From CAMUQR01 sp963516005 (GTDB lineage: Bacteria; Patescibacteriota; Saccharimonadia; Saccharimonadales; Saccharimonadaceae), in contig CAUPYP010000001.1 in NCBI GenBank assembly GCA_963516005.1, positions 1 to 64,000 on the forward strand: a DNA stretch of 64,000 nt, written 5' to 3'. Under the pieces are notes generated by a model. That model saw nothing but the letters and a program-made list of their open reading frames with translations, ran no database searches and was not told the DNA's origin. Both the position numbers and the translations under genes were made by a program. Positions 7,688 through 15,583 of this stretch are shown piece by piece (positions within the stretch are counted from its first letter, which is position 1; every line of letters starts with the position of its first letter).

Positions 7688-8228
7688 AATCTAACTCCTG
7701 TAAATTGCCATTATCGTCGAGTTTGTAAAAATCGTCGTGATTGGTGATGCGATCCACAAAAGTAATACCGTTAATGTGATCCATCTCATGCTGTAAAACG
7801 CGCGACAAAAAACCGCGAGCTTTGATGTGAAAAGTCTCTCCTTTTTCATTTTTAGCTTTGATTTTGACTTTGTCAGGGCGGGCGACTTTGCCGTAGAAAT
7901 CCTTGACGCTGAGACAGCCTTCAAAATCACGGCTGGTTTTGCCTTCGAGTTTAGTGATTTTCGGGTTGATTAAAACGTGAAATTGCTTGTTATCTTTGTC
8001 ACCAAAATCTTCTCGGACGATGATAATTTGCTTTAACACACCAATTTGGACGGCGGTCAGGGCAGTGCTGACTTCGTGTGGGCGGTTAGCTTCCCAATCA
8101 AGCGCGGCTTGCTTCATCCGTTCAATAATCTCTAAAATTTCCTCGTTAATCTCACCAACTGGCTCAGAAGCTTGGCGTAAACGAGGGTCGGGCAGGGCAA
8201 TGATGTCTTTGACGGTGCCTTTTTTCAT
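7647..8228 (-). CDS. def: peptide deformylase with divergent motif I
   Basis: 193 residues. It removes the N-formyl group from nascent proteins. Motif II (EGCLS, metal ligand C105) and motif III (QHEMDH, ligands H147 and H151 with catalytic E148) are intact. Motif I, normally GxGxAAxQ, reads STALTAVQ (54-61): both glycines are replaced while the glutamine is kept. It ends in TGA and overlaps fmt by 41 nt. Its -10 box ends 6 nt before the ATG, so the transcript is predicted to be leaderless. Confidence 0.92.
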   Translation of the reverse strand: MKKGTVKDIIALPDPRLRQASEPVGEINEEILEIIERMKQAALDWEANRPHEVSTALTAVQIGVLKQIIIVREDFGDKDNKQFHVLINPKITKLEGKTSRDFEGCLSVKDFYGKVARPDKVKIKAKNEKGETFHIKARGFLSRVLQHEMDHINGITFVDRITNHDDFYKLDDNGNLQELDYDTEVKPTGILRD

Positions 8229-8234
8229 GCTAAA

Positions 8235-8243
8235 ATTATACCA
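8235..8243 (-). promoter_or_regulatory. extended -10 promoter of def, leaderless
   Basis: On the minus strand TGGTATAAT (an extended -10) occupies 8243 to 8235. Six bases separate the hexamer from the A of the def ATG at 8228, so transcription should start at or within a base of the start codon. No Shine-Dalgarno is possible. Confidence 0.7.
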
Positions 8244-8272
8244 TAAACCTCTGATAAAAGCGAGTTTTAGAC

Positions 8273-10204
8273 TTAAATCAAGCTAGAGCTATCAAGGTCG
8301 AATTGCCAGTTTGGCGGGAGATCAGCGACAATTTGCTGAAGGATAGGGCGTTTAGTGGATTTGACGATGATTTGCCAATAGAATTTCTCACCACGTTTTT
8401 CGTAAAAACTAGGCGATGGTCCAACAATTTCAATATCGCTAAATCGCTGGCGCAAATCATGAGCTAAGGCTCGGGCGTGCTTGATGGCGACAGCTTCAGT
8501 TTTATAACTAATCGTCAGTTTGAGCAGAAAACAAAATGGTGGGTAGTGGTGAGCACGGCGCAGGGCAATTTCCTGTTGGTAAAATTGCAAATAATCTTGA
8601 GTGAGAGCTAATTTGATGCTAGGATGATCGGGCTGATAGGTTTGGATGATGACCTGAGTGGATTTAGCATTGCGCCCGACTCGACCAATCACTTGAGTTA
8701 AAAGCTGAAAAGTGCGCTCGGAAGCTACAAAATCTGGCAAAAATAAACCAGTATCAGCTTGAACAATGCCAACGGTGGTGAGATTGGGTAGGTTAAGGCC
8801 TTTGGCAATAACTTGTGTGCCAATCAAGATATCGATAGTGCCGTCGCGGAGTTGATCATAGGAATTGGCGACATTTTCGTCAGTTGGGGTGTCGGCGTCG
8901 AAGCGGCGAATGGTGGCTTTGGGAAATAAGCGCGCGAGTTCCGCTTCAATCAGCTTGGTGCCGATACCACGATGCTCGATTTCGGCTGAACCGCATTGTG
9001 GACAGTGCGTGGGAATAGCTTGAGTGTAATTGCAGGAATGACAGCGTAGCTGAAAATTATCATGATGGAGGGTGAGCGGAATATGGCAATGTGGACACTC
9101 TGCCAGCCAACCACAGGCCTTGCATAGAGTCGCTGAAGTGCTACCACGACGATTGTGAAAAATCAGAACTTGTTGGTGCTGGTCAAGTGAGTTCTGAATC
9201 GCAGACAGTAGTTGATTCGATAAAATAAAATTACGTTTGAAGTTAGATTTAGTACGCATATCAATAAGCTCAATGCGAGGTGGTGTGGCGTTTAGGGCGG
9301 TGTCGGGTAATTCGAGCAATGAACACTTTTTTTGTTCACAAAACCAATAGTCACTCAACAGAGGTGTGGCGCTCCCTAAAATCAGCCGAGCATGATGTAA
9401 TTTTGCCAACACACTAGCGACTTGCGTGCTGGAATATTTAGGATTCTTGTCTTGTTTGAGACTGCTAATTTCATGAGCTTCGTCAATCACAATTAGCCCG
9501 AGGTTTTGGACGGGCAAGAATAAACTGGAGCGCGTGCCGATAATAATCACTGGCTCCTGAGCTGTTAAAACCGCTTGCCAAATTTGATGGCGGGCGGATT
9601 CGGTTAAATTAGAATGAAACATAATCACGCGCTCGAATTGACTGGTGAATTGCTGAGTTAGCTGAGTAGTTAGGGCAATTTCTGGAATGATAATAATGGC
9701 TGATTGTTGCGCAGTGATCGCTTGACGCACAAGTTCAAGATAAACAGTAGTTTTGCCAGAACCAGTGACACCACGCAGTAAATGAGTTTGGGGCGGCGAA
9801 TTAATGATTTTATTAATAATTTCGGCTTGAGCAGGGGTGGGAATGAGCGAGGCATTAGATTCACTGGTAGTAAAAATTGCTTGACTGGCACGCCGATTTT
9901 TTAAAATGCCAGTTGGCAGGGCGGTTTGGATAATGCTCGCTAGTGGAGCTAAATAAAACTGACGCATCCATAGCAGAGTTTTGACGAGTGGCAATGGTAA
10001 AGTTTGATCGGTGACTGAGGCAAAAATTGGCTTGGTGGCAAACTCCGGTTTTTTGACTAATTCAACAATCACACCCAGAGCAAGAGCTTTGCCAATCGGG
10101 ACTTGAACAATTTGCCCAACACGATAATTATGTTCACTATGGTAGGTGAACTGCTCATGTTGTTTGGACACAACTTTATTAATCCCAACCAAATAATATT
10201 TCAT
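8273..10204 (-). CDS. priA: primosomal replication restart helicase PriA
   Basis: 643 residues. It restarts stalled replication forks by 3'-5' unwinding and primosome loading. After the N-terminal fork-binding domain come Walker A (GVTGSGKT, 145-152) and DEAH in VIDEAHE. Eight cysteines in four CxxC pairs bind two structural zincs, and QVIGRVGRN is the helicase motif VI (usually GRAGR; Ala replaced by Val here). It stands alone on the minus strand. A TACAAT box ends 8 nt before the ATG, so a near-leaderless mRNA is likely. Confidence 0.94.
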   Translation of the reverse strand: MKYYLVGINKVVSKQHEQFTYHSEHNYRVGQIVQVPIGKALALGVIVELVKKPEFATKPIFASVTDQTLPLPLVKTLLWMRQFYLAPLASIIQTALPTGILKNRRASQAIFTTSESNASLIPTPAQAEIINKIINSPPQTHLLRGVTGSGKTTVYLELVRQAITAQQSAIIIIPEIALTTQLTQQFTSQFERVIMFHSNLTESARHQIWQAVLTAQEPVIIIGTRSSLFLPVQNLGLIVIDEAHEISSLKQDKNPKYSSTQVASVLAKLHHARLILGSATPLLSDYWFCEQKKCSLLELPDTALNATPPRIELIDMRTKSNFKRNFILSNQLLSAIQNSLDQHQQVLIFHNRRGSTSATLCKACGWLAECPHCHIPLTLHHDNFQLRCHSCNYTQAIPTHCPQCGSAEIEHRGIGTKLIEAELARLFPKATIRRFDADTPTDENVANSYDQLRDGTIDILIGTQVIAKGLNLPNLTTVGIVQADTGLFLPDFVASERTFQLLTQVIGRVGRNAKSTQVIIQTYQPDHPSIKLALTQDYLQFYQQEIALRRAHHYPPFCFLLKLTISYKTEAVAIKHARALAHDLRQRFSDIEIVGPSPSFYEKRGEKFYWQIIVKSTKRPILQQIVADLPPNWQFDLDSSSLI

Positions 10205-10212
10205 TGATTGTC

Positions 10213-10218
10213 ATTGTA
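10213..10218 (-). promoter_or_regulatory. -10 box close to the priA start
   Basis: TACAAT on the minus strand, 8 nt before the priA ATG at 10204. No convincing -35 is seen, so support comes mainly from the position shared with other genes here. Confidence 0.4.
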
Positions 10219-10251
10219 ACACTTAAACTTGATGAATAATATTAAAAACAT

Positions 10252-10280
10252 TTGAAAAAGTGTTGTAAAAAGTGTAATAT
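10252..10280 (+). promoter_or_regulatory. promoter of the winged-helix gene and recJ
   Basis: TTGAAA at 10252-10257, 17-bp spacer and TAATAT at 10275-10280. A leader of about 37 nt ends in AAGGGGAAAGG ahead of the ATG at 10324. Confidence 0.65.
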
Positions 10281-10323
10281 AGAATTAAGTAGTTGTTAAA
10301 AATAATTTTAAGGGGAAAGGCAG

Positions 10324-10617
10324 ATGCTAGACGTATTTATAACTTCACGAGTTCGTCGCAAGGTGATAGTGGTTTACGCTAAATATCCTGATTTTAAGAC
10401 GCATGTTCGGGGTTTGTCAAAATTAATTAAGGAAGATCCAGGCAATGTTCAGCGCGAGCTCAAAAAACTTGAGCGAGCTGGTTTCCTATTAAGTGAAAAA
10501 ACTGGTAATTCACGAGTTTATTTTACTAATAAACAATTTGTGATTTTTAAAGAATTGCAAAGTATTGTTATTAAAACTCAACAACTGTCTAACTCCAAAA
10601 AGAAAAACCTAAAATAG
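10324..10617 (+). CDS. winged helix-turn-helix transcriptional regulator
   Basis: 97 residues, basic. A recognition-helix region (GLSKLIKEDPGNVQRELKKLERAGFL, split here: GLSKLIKEDPGNVQREL then KKLERAGFL, residues 34-60) and a beta-wing (SEKTGNSRVYFTNKQF) match the small ArsR/MarR-like winged-helix fold. It has no metal-binding cysteines and no effector domain. It begins a two-gene unit with recJ, whose start is only 9 nt downstream. Its target is unknown; autoregulation or tuning of recJ is a guess. Confidence 0.7.
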   Translation: MLDVFITSRVRRKVIVVYAKYPDFKTHVRGLSKLIKEDPGNVQRELKKLERAGFLLSEKTGNSRVYFTNKQFVIFKELQSIVIKTQQLSNSKKKNLK

Positions 10618-10626
10618 GCTCTCAGC

Positions 10627-12264
10627 GTGAAAACAGCTGTAGAAATTATCGAGATTTTACTGAAGAATCGTCAGGTCGTTGACCGTGATGATTTTTTAAG
10701 TCCGAATTATGAACGGGTGATGGCGAGTCATAATCCGTTTGAGCTAGTCGATATGGATAAGGCGGTTGAACGGTTGGTATTAGCGCATCAACACCAGCAA
10801 AAAATTGTGATTTTTGGTGATTATGATGCGGATGGCGTGACGGCAACGGCCCTGCTACTTGATGCACTGGCACGCTTTGGGTTTGAACGAGTGGATTATT
10901 TTTTGCCGAATCGGTTTACTAACGGATATGGCATGACCGTTAAGGCGGTTGAGCAGATTGTGGCAGAAAAACAGCCAGATTTAATCATTACGGTGGACTG
11001 TGGTAGTTTAAATCAAGTGGAAATTGAGCGCGCTAATCAGCTGGGCGTTGATGTGATTGTGACTGATCATCACAATGTGGCCGAAGTGCAACCGCCGGCT
11101 GTGGCCGTGGTGAATCCGAAGCGTGCCGAAAATACTTACCCCAATCGCTCTTTGTCGGGCGTTGGTACGGCTTTTACGCTGGTGCGAGCTTTGCAAACGC
11201 GCCTAGAGGGTTTGGCGCCGGGTCAAGAGAAGTGGCTGTTAGACTTAGTGGCGATTGGCACGATTGCCGATTTGATGGAACTTCAGGGCGAAAATCGCGC
11301 ATTAGTAAAGTTTGGACTGATGGTGCTTGCAAAAACACGCCGACCGGGTTTAAAACATCTGCTTGACCAGAATAAGCTAGAGCAACTCACGGCCGAGACG
11401 GTTGGTTTTGTGGTCGGTCCACGAATTAATGCTTCGGGTCGACTGGAAGCGGCAGATTTTGCGTTGGAAGTCTTGACTGCACAAACTTTAGCTGAGGCAC
11501 ACGAGCGAGTGGAGAAGTTGAATTACCTCAATACCAAGCGTCGTGCCTTGCAAGATAAGGTCTATAGTGAGGCGTTTGAGCAAGCGACGGAGAGTGATGA
11601 TCCAGTGCTAGTGTTGGCTGGCGATGGTTGGCACGAAGGTGTGGTGGGAATTGTAGCGTCACGCATTCAAGAAGAATTTCAAAAACCAGTGTTTATTCTC
11701 AGTCGTCGCCCCGAACAAATTAAAGGCTCGGCGCGGAGTTTTGGACAGTTTTCGGTATTTGAGGCGATTGAGGCTTGTCGGGATTTATTACTGACGGGTG
11801 GTGGGCATGATGCGGCGGGAGGTTTAAGCTTCAAACCGGAGCATTTAGAAGCGGTCAGAACGCGTATTAACGATTTTTATCAGTCGCTTAATTTAAGTGA
11901 TCAACAGCGATTTTTGGAGCCAGAACCAGAGATTAAACTAGATTCCTTTGCGGTTCTGAATAAAGATTTTTATCATCAAATGCGTCAGTTAGAGCCATTT
12001 GGTGCGGGTAATCCCGAGCCGATTTTTGAAGTTGTGAATTTAACCACTGTGCAGGTTTTGTTCTTGGGCAGTGATAATCAGCATTTAAAAATCCGTTTAC
12101 GTGATAGCGACGGGCGTGAGCTCGAAATGATCTGTTTTAATTACAACAAGGAATGGAAAATACGACTTGAGGATCGGGTTAAAGTAATTTTTACATTGTC
12201 GATGAATTATTGGAACGGTCGAGAAACTCTGCAAGGACGTCTCTTGCGGATTAGCAAGATTTAG
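10627..12264 (+). CDS. recJ: single-stranded-DNA-specific exonuclease RecJ
   Basis: 545 residues. A 5'-3' ssDNA exonuclease of the DHH superfamily used in recombination and repair. Motif I is DYDADG (65-70), followed by TVDCG and VTDHH. The DHHA1 glycine-rich motif GGGHDAAGG is in the middle, and a C-terminal OB domain (about 455-545) completes the usual layout. It starts with GTG at 10627, 9 nt after the winged-helix gene. No good Shine-Dalgarno is visible, which suggests translational coupling. Confidence 0.95.
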   Translation: MKTAVEIIEILLKNRQVVDRDDFLSPNYERVMASHNPFELVDMDKAVERLVLAHQHQQKIVIFGDYDADGVTATALLLDALARFGFERVDYFLPNRFTNGYGMTVKAVEQIVAEKQPDLIITVDCGSLNQVEIERANQLGVDVIVTDHHNVAEVQPPAVAVVNPKRAENTYPNRSLSGVGTAFTLVRALQTRLEGLAPGQEKWLLDLVAIGTIADLMELQGENRALVKFGLMVLAKTRRPGLKHLLDQNKLEQLTAETVGFVVGPRINASGRLEAADFALEVLTAQTLAEAHERVEKLNYLNTKRRALQDKVYSEAFEQATESDDPVLVLAGDGWHEGVVGIVASRIQEEFQKPVFILSRRPEQIKGSARSFGQFSVFEAIEACRDLLLTGGGHDAAGGLSFKPEHLEAVRTRINDFYQSLNLSDQQRFLEPEPEIKLDSFAVLNKDFYHQMRQLEPFGAGNPEPIFEVVNLTTVQVLFLGSDNQHLKIRLRDSDGRELEMICFNYNKEWKIRLEDRVKVIFTLSMNYWNGRETLQGRLLRISKI

Positions 12265-12268
12265 CTAG

Positions 12269-12297
12269 TTGATTTTGTCGCTAATATCTGATAAAAT
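12269..12297 (+). promoter_or_regulatory. rpsU operon promoter, leaderless
   Basis: TTGATT at 12269-12274, 17-bp spacer, TAAAAT at 12292-12297. Only 6 nt separate the -10 box from the rpsU ATG at 12304, placing the predicted start on the A of ATG. Confidence 0.7.
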
Positions 12298-12303
12298 ACC
12301 GAT

Positions 12304-12519
12304 ATGGTAAAAGTTACACGAAAAGATGACAAAGAGGCGAACGAGAATATTATCCGTCGCTTCAACCGCAAGGTTGTTCAAAGTGGTGTGCTTTCAGCGA
12401 AAAAAGCTAGCTTGCGTTTTGAGAAACCAATTTCAAAAACTGAACGCCGCAAAAATGCTATCGTATCAAAGCAACGCCGCAGTGAGAAATTAGCAAAAAT
12501 TAAAATGGGGCTACGCTAG
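12304..12519 (+). CDS. rpsU: 30S ribosomal protein S21
   Basis: 71 residues, highly basic, of normal S21 length. The ENIIRRFNRKVVQSGVL helix (residues about 14-30) and the ERRKNAIVSKQRRSEK segment are family hallmarks. It contacts the 30S platform near the 16S 3' end. It overlaps the following yqeY gene by one base (TAGTG). It is the first gene of rpsU-yqeY-adk-map and sits directly on a -10 box, so the operon is predicted to start with a leaderless cistron. Confidence 0.94.
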   Translation: MVKVTRKDDKEANENIIRRFNRKVVQSGVLSAKKASLRFEKPISKTERRKNAIVSKQRRSEKLAKIKMGLR

Positions 12520-12977
12520 TGTCCCTGAAAGAGACTATCTCGAACGATTTGAAAGCCGCCTTTTTAGGTGGCAATCGTTTTATTAGCGATACGCTTAAAG
12601 GCTTAAAAGCAGTCATTCTTAATCAAGAAATAGCCCTCGGTAAGCGTGAGGAAGGTTTAACTGATGCTGAAGTTGAAGCTGTTGTCCAAAAAGAAGTCAA
12701 AAAGCGCAGAGAATCAGCCGAGATTTACACTCAAGCTGGTCGCGATGAGTTGGCGCAAAAAGAGCTGGACGAAATGGCTATTTTGGAAAAATACCTGCCA
12801 CAACAACTCAGTGAAGCTGAAATTGAGGCGCTGTTGCGACAGATTATTGACGAGGGTAAGTTGACTTTAGATGCTAAAAATCAGGGTATGTTCATCGGTC
12901 AGGTCAAAAAACGCGTCGGTTCAGCGGCTGATGGAGCAGTAGTCGCTCGAGTCGTAGCTCGCTTGCTCAATCAATAG
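12519..12977 (+). CDS. yqeY: YqeY/GatB-tail domain protein
   Basis: 152 residues. All-helical YqeY family protein (about 150 residues is typical). The region with EAVVQKEVKKRRESAEIYTQ (about 51-70), followed by LEKYLPQQLS near residue 90, is characteristic. The fold equals the tRNA-binding tail of GatB; the free-standing protein is often next to rpsU, as here, and its exact role is not established. The GTG start at 12519 shares its G with the rpsU stop, so the genes are translationally coupled. Confidence 0.9.
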   Translation: MSLKETISNDLKAAFLGGNRFISDTLKGLKAVILNQEIALGKREEGLTDAEVEAVVQKEVKKRRESAEIYTQAGRDELAQKELDEMAILEKYLPQQLSEAEIEALLRQIIDEGKLTLDAKNQGMFIGQVKKRVGSAADGAVVARVVARLLNQ

Positions 12978-13020
12978 CTAATGCAAATTAATTAAAAACA
13001 CATCACACATTGGAGGTAAA

Positions 13021-13551
13021 ATGATTATATTTTTTGGAATGGCTGGGTCTGGTAAAAGTGTCCAGTCGGAGAAGTTATCAACGGCTATTAATTGGCCACA
13101 TATCAGCGCTGGAGCGGCGTTACGTGCAAGCAATGACCCACAAGTCAAAGCTGATTTAGCAAAAGGTGAGTTAGCTGATTATCGCATTACTAATCGTTTG
13201 ATGCGTCAAACACTCGATGACGTGAATAACCGTTTAATTCTGGATGGTTATCCACGCCAAATCGAGCAAGCACAGTGGCTGATTGATGAGCAACGTCCGA
13301 TTGAATTATGTATCTGGCTGGACGTGTCAGAAGAGGTGATTCGTCAACGCTTGGCAGAACGAGGCCGGCATGATGATACAGCTGAAGCGATTCATCGACG
13401 ACTAGAAATTTTCAATCAGGAAACGGCTAAGGTGTTAGATTTGTTTAAGCAACACCAGATTAAAATTATTAAAGTTGATGGTTCAGGCTCAATTGAGGAA
13501 GTTCATCAGCGAGTTTTGCAGGAGGTACAAAATGTCCTTGCAACCAACTAA
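13021..13551 (+). CDS. adk: adenylate kinase, short form without lid domain
   Basis: 176 residues. The P-loop is GMAGSGKS (6-13), LDGYPRQ corresponds to the DGFPR nucleotide-binding motif, and ERGRHDD with its downstream arginine-bearing helix matches the catalytic arginine region. The zinc/lid insertion of long bacterial Adk (about 215 residues) is missing. It probably interconverts AMP, ADP and ATP; UMP/CMP kinase activity is an alternative for such short NMP kinases. GGAGG lies 5 nt before the ATG. It overlaps map by 20 nt. Confidence 0.85.
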   Translation: MIIFFGMAGSGKSVQSEKLSTAINWPHISAGAALRASNDPQVKADLAKGELADYRITNRLMRQTLDDVNNRLILDGYPRQIEQAQWLIDEQRPIELCIWLDVSEEVIRQRLAERGRHDDTAEAIHRRLEIFNQETAKVLDLFKQHQIKIIKVDGSGSIEEVHQRVLQEVQNVLATN

Positions 13552-14299
13552 AACTCCTGAACAAATCGAAGCCATGCGCCAAGGTGGGCAGATTTTAGCA
13601 CAGCTATTGGTTGATTTAAAGAACTATGTTCAGCCGGGTATGACTGGATGCCAAATCGATGCTTGGTTGGAGCAAGAAATCCTCAAGCGTGGTGCGGAGG
13701 TTACTTACAAAGATCCAGCGGAGGGTGTAGATTTTCCAGCGAGTATTTGCATTTCGGTGAATGAAAATATTGTGCATGGGCTACCAAATGATATACCGCT
13801 AGAGCGGGGTGATGTAGTAAAATTTGATTTGGTGATTACTTATCACGATATGAAAGTTGACTCGGCATTTACCATGGTGGTCGGCGAAGAACCGTCTGGC
13901 TCAAAAAAACATCTGCTCAATAATGTCGAAAAATCACTCTATGCTGGTATCGCTCAAGTTAAAGCCGGGGCACATATTGGTGATATTTCGTCGGCAATCG
14001 AAAAAGTACTAAAAAAAGCTAAGCTTGGTATCGTTCTTGAGCTAGTTGGTCATGGTGTTGGCCAAAAAATGCATATGGACCCGGAAGTACCGAATTTTGG
14101 TCATAAAGGCACTGGACCGGTGCTATCAGTCGGTGATACGATTGCGATTGAGCCGATGGCGAGTTTGGGCAAGGGGGCAATTACCACTGCCTCTGATGGT
14201 TGGACAATCGCTATGCGGGATGGTTCATTGTCGGCACATTTTGAGCATACTGTACTAGTTACTGCGAACGGTTGCGAAATTTTAACTAAACTAAAATAA
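13532..14299 (+). CDS. map: methionine aminopeptidase type I
   Basis: 255 residues. It removes N-terminal Met after deformylation. The five metal ligands are all visible: two Asp in KFDLVITYHDMKVDSAFT, His in VGHGVG, Glu in IEPMAS and Glu in HFEHTV. The ATG at 13532 is chosen because AGGAGGT ends 5 nt upstream; frames opening further upstream lie inside adk without a ribosome site. It closes the rpsU-yqeY-adk-map unit and completes the N-terminal processing set with def and fmt. Confidence 0.95.
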   Translation: MSLQPTKTPEQIEAMRQGGQILAQLLVDLKNYVQPGMTGCQIDAWLEQEILKRGAEVTYKDPAEGVDFPASICISVNENIVHGLPNDIPLERGDVVKFDLVITYHDMKVDSAFTMVVGEEPSGSKKHLLNNVEKSLYAGIAQVKAGAHIGDISSAIEKVLKKAKLGIVLELVGHGVGQKMHMDPEVPNFGHKGTGPVLSVGDTIAIEPMASLGKGAITTASDGWTIAMRDGSLSAHFEHTVLVTANGCEILTKLK

Positions 14300-14314
14300 T
14301 TACCGCCGAAAAAC

Positions 14315-14343
14315 TTGTCATAAGCGTTGTTTTAGACTATAAT
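14315..14343 (+). promoter_or_regulatory. ftsA-ftsZ promoter, leaderless
   Basis: TTGTCA at 14315-14320, 17-bp spacer, TATAAT at 14338-14343. The -10 box overlaps an in-frame ATG at 14342, which therefore cannot be the start of mRNA from this promoter. The next in-frame ATG at 14351 lies 7 nt beyond the box, at the predicted transcription start. Confidence 0.75.
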
Positions 14344-14350
14344 GAAAGCT

Positions 14351-15556
14351 ATGGAAAGTAACTCTCAAGTTATTGTTGGACTCGATGTCGGCACTGGCAA
14401 TATTAAAGTAGTGGCTGGCGTAGTTAATGATGGTCAAATTTCAATTGTTGGCGTCAGCGAATCACCAACCAGTGGAATGCGCAAAGGCGTAGTTTCCGAT
14501 ATGACCAGCTTATCAAAATCAATTGACGAGGCTCTAGGTCAAGTCGAAAAAGCAACCGGCTATGAAATTGACACGGCAACCATGAATATCGATGGATCGA
14601 GCATTATTTCGACGAAAACCGATGGTATGATTGCGGTGGCGGGTCAGGAAATCAGCGCTGATGATTTACATCGTCTCGAAGAATTAGCAACCATTGGTAA
14701 AATTCCTGACAATCGGGTTATCTTAAAAGTAATTCCACATGATTATATTCTAGATGGTCAATCGGGCATTAAAGATCCACTCGGTATGACTGGCTCGCGC
14801 TTGGAGATTAAAGCAAATGTGATTTCAACGTTAGCGCCTCATCTTGATGGTTTGCGAAAAGTGGCGAGTTTAGCTGAGGTAGAGCCATCGCAAGTGGTGG
14901 TATCGGCTGAAGCGGCAGCGCGTGCTGTTTTAACTGAAAAACAACGGGAAAATGGCGTTATGCTCCTTGAGATGGGGGCGGCTACAACTGGAATTGCTAT
15001 TTACGAAGGTGGTGATTTGCAATATTTAGCAGTACTACCAGTGGGCGCTAATAATGTCACGAATGACTTAGCATTGGGGTTGCAAGTTGATCCGGAGCTA
15101 GCTGAGGTTGTGAAATTAACTCGTGCTAGTGCCGTTTTTAGCGGTAAAACCAAAAAAGTTTCGGTCAAACACGGTAAACAAATTTACGAGTTTGACCAAG
15201 CAGATATTGATGAAATCGTCAATATGCGTCTCAAAGAAATCTTTGAGATGATCGACGCTAAATTGCACGAATCAGGTTATGCTGGTAAGCTCCCAAGTGG
15301 AGTAGTATTAACTGGTGGTGGAGCTAAATTAGCGGGAATTGATAATTATTCGAAAAATGCCCTCGGTTTAGTCACTCACATCGCTAACTGTCAACATCAA
15401 TTCCGAGGTCTGAGTGATAAAATCAATGACTCAGCATATATGACGGCGGTTGGTTTGATGCTATATGACCTAGAAGCGTACCACGCAGGACGAGCGACTG
15501 AGCCAAAACATAGTGGTGGCTTGTTCAGTGGTTTAAAGAAATTGTTTAAAAAATAA
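14351..15556 (+). CDS. ftsA: cell division protein FtsA
   Basis: 401 residues. Actin-like ATPase that ties FtsZ to the membrane. Phosphate-1 loop GLDVGTGNIKVV lies near the N-terminus, the SHS2 (1C) insert follows (about 80-170), and the nucleotide motif VLTGGGAKLAG is near residue 320. The C-terminal GLFSGLKKLFKK is the amphipathic membrane-targeting helix. The ATG at 14351 is preferred over 14342 because the latter lies within the -10 box. ftsZ follows 27 nt later behind an AGGGAG ribosome site. Confidence 0.95.
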   Translation: MESNSQVIVGLDVGTGNIKVVAGVVNDGQISIVGVSESPTSGMRKGVVSDMTSLSKSIDEALGQVEKATGYEIDTATMNIDGSSIISTKTDGMIAVAGQEISADDLHRLEELATIGKIPDNRVILKVIPHDYILDGQSGIKDPLGMTGSRLEIKANVISTLAPHLDGLRKVASLAEVEPSQVVVSAEAAARAVLTEKQRENGVMLLEMGAATTGIAIYEGGDLQYLAVLPVGANNVTNDLALGLQVDPELAEVVKLTRASAVFSGKTKKVSVKHGKQIYEFDQADIDEIVNMRLKEIFEMIDAKLHESGYAGKLPSGVVLTGGGAKLAGIDNYSKNALGLVTHIANCQHQFRGLSDKINDSAYMTAVGLMLYDLEAYHAGRATEPKHSGGLFSGLKKLFKK

Positions 15557-15583
15557 AAGATAACGAGATAAAAGGGAGACACA

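Noticed and set aside
14342..14350. ATG 14342 as ftsA start
   Set aside because: It overlaps the TATAAT box of the promoter, so mRNA from that promoter cannot include it; ATG 14351 fits better.
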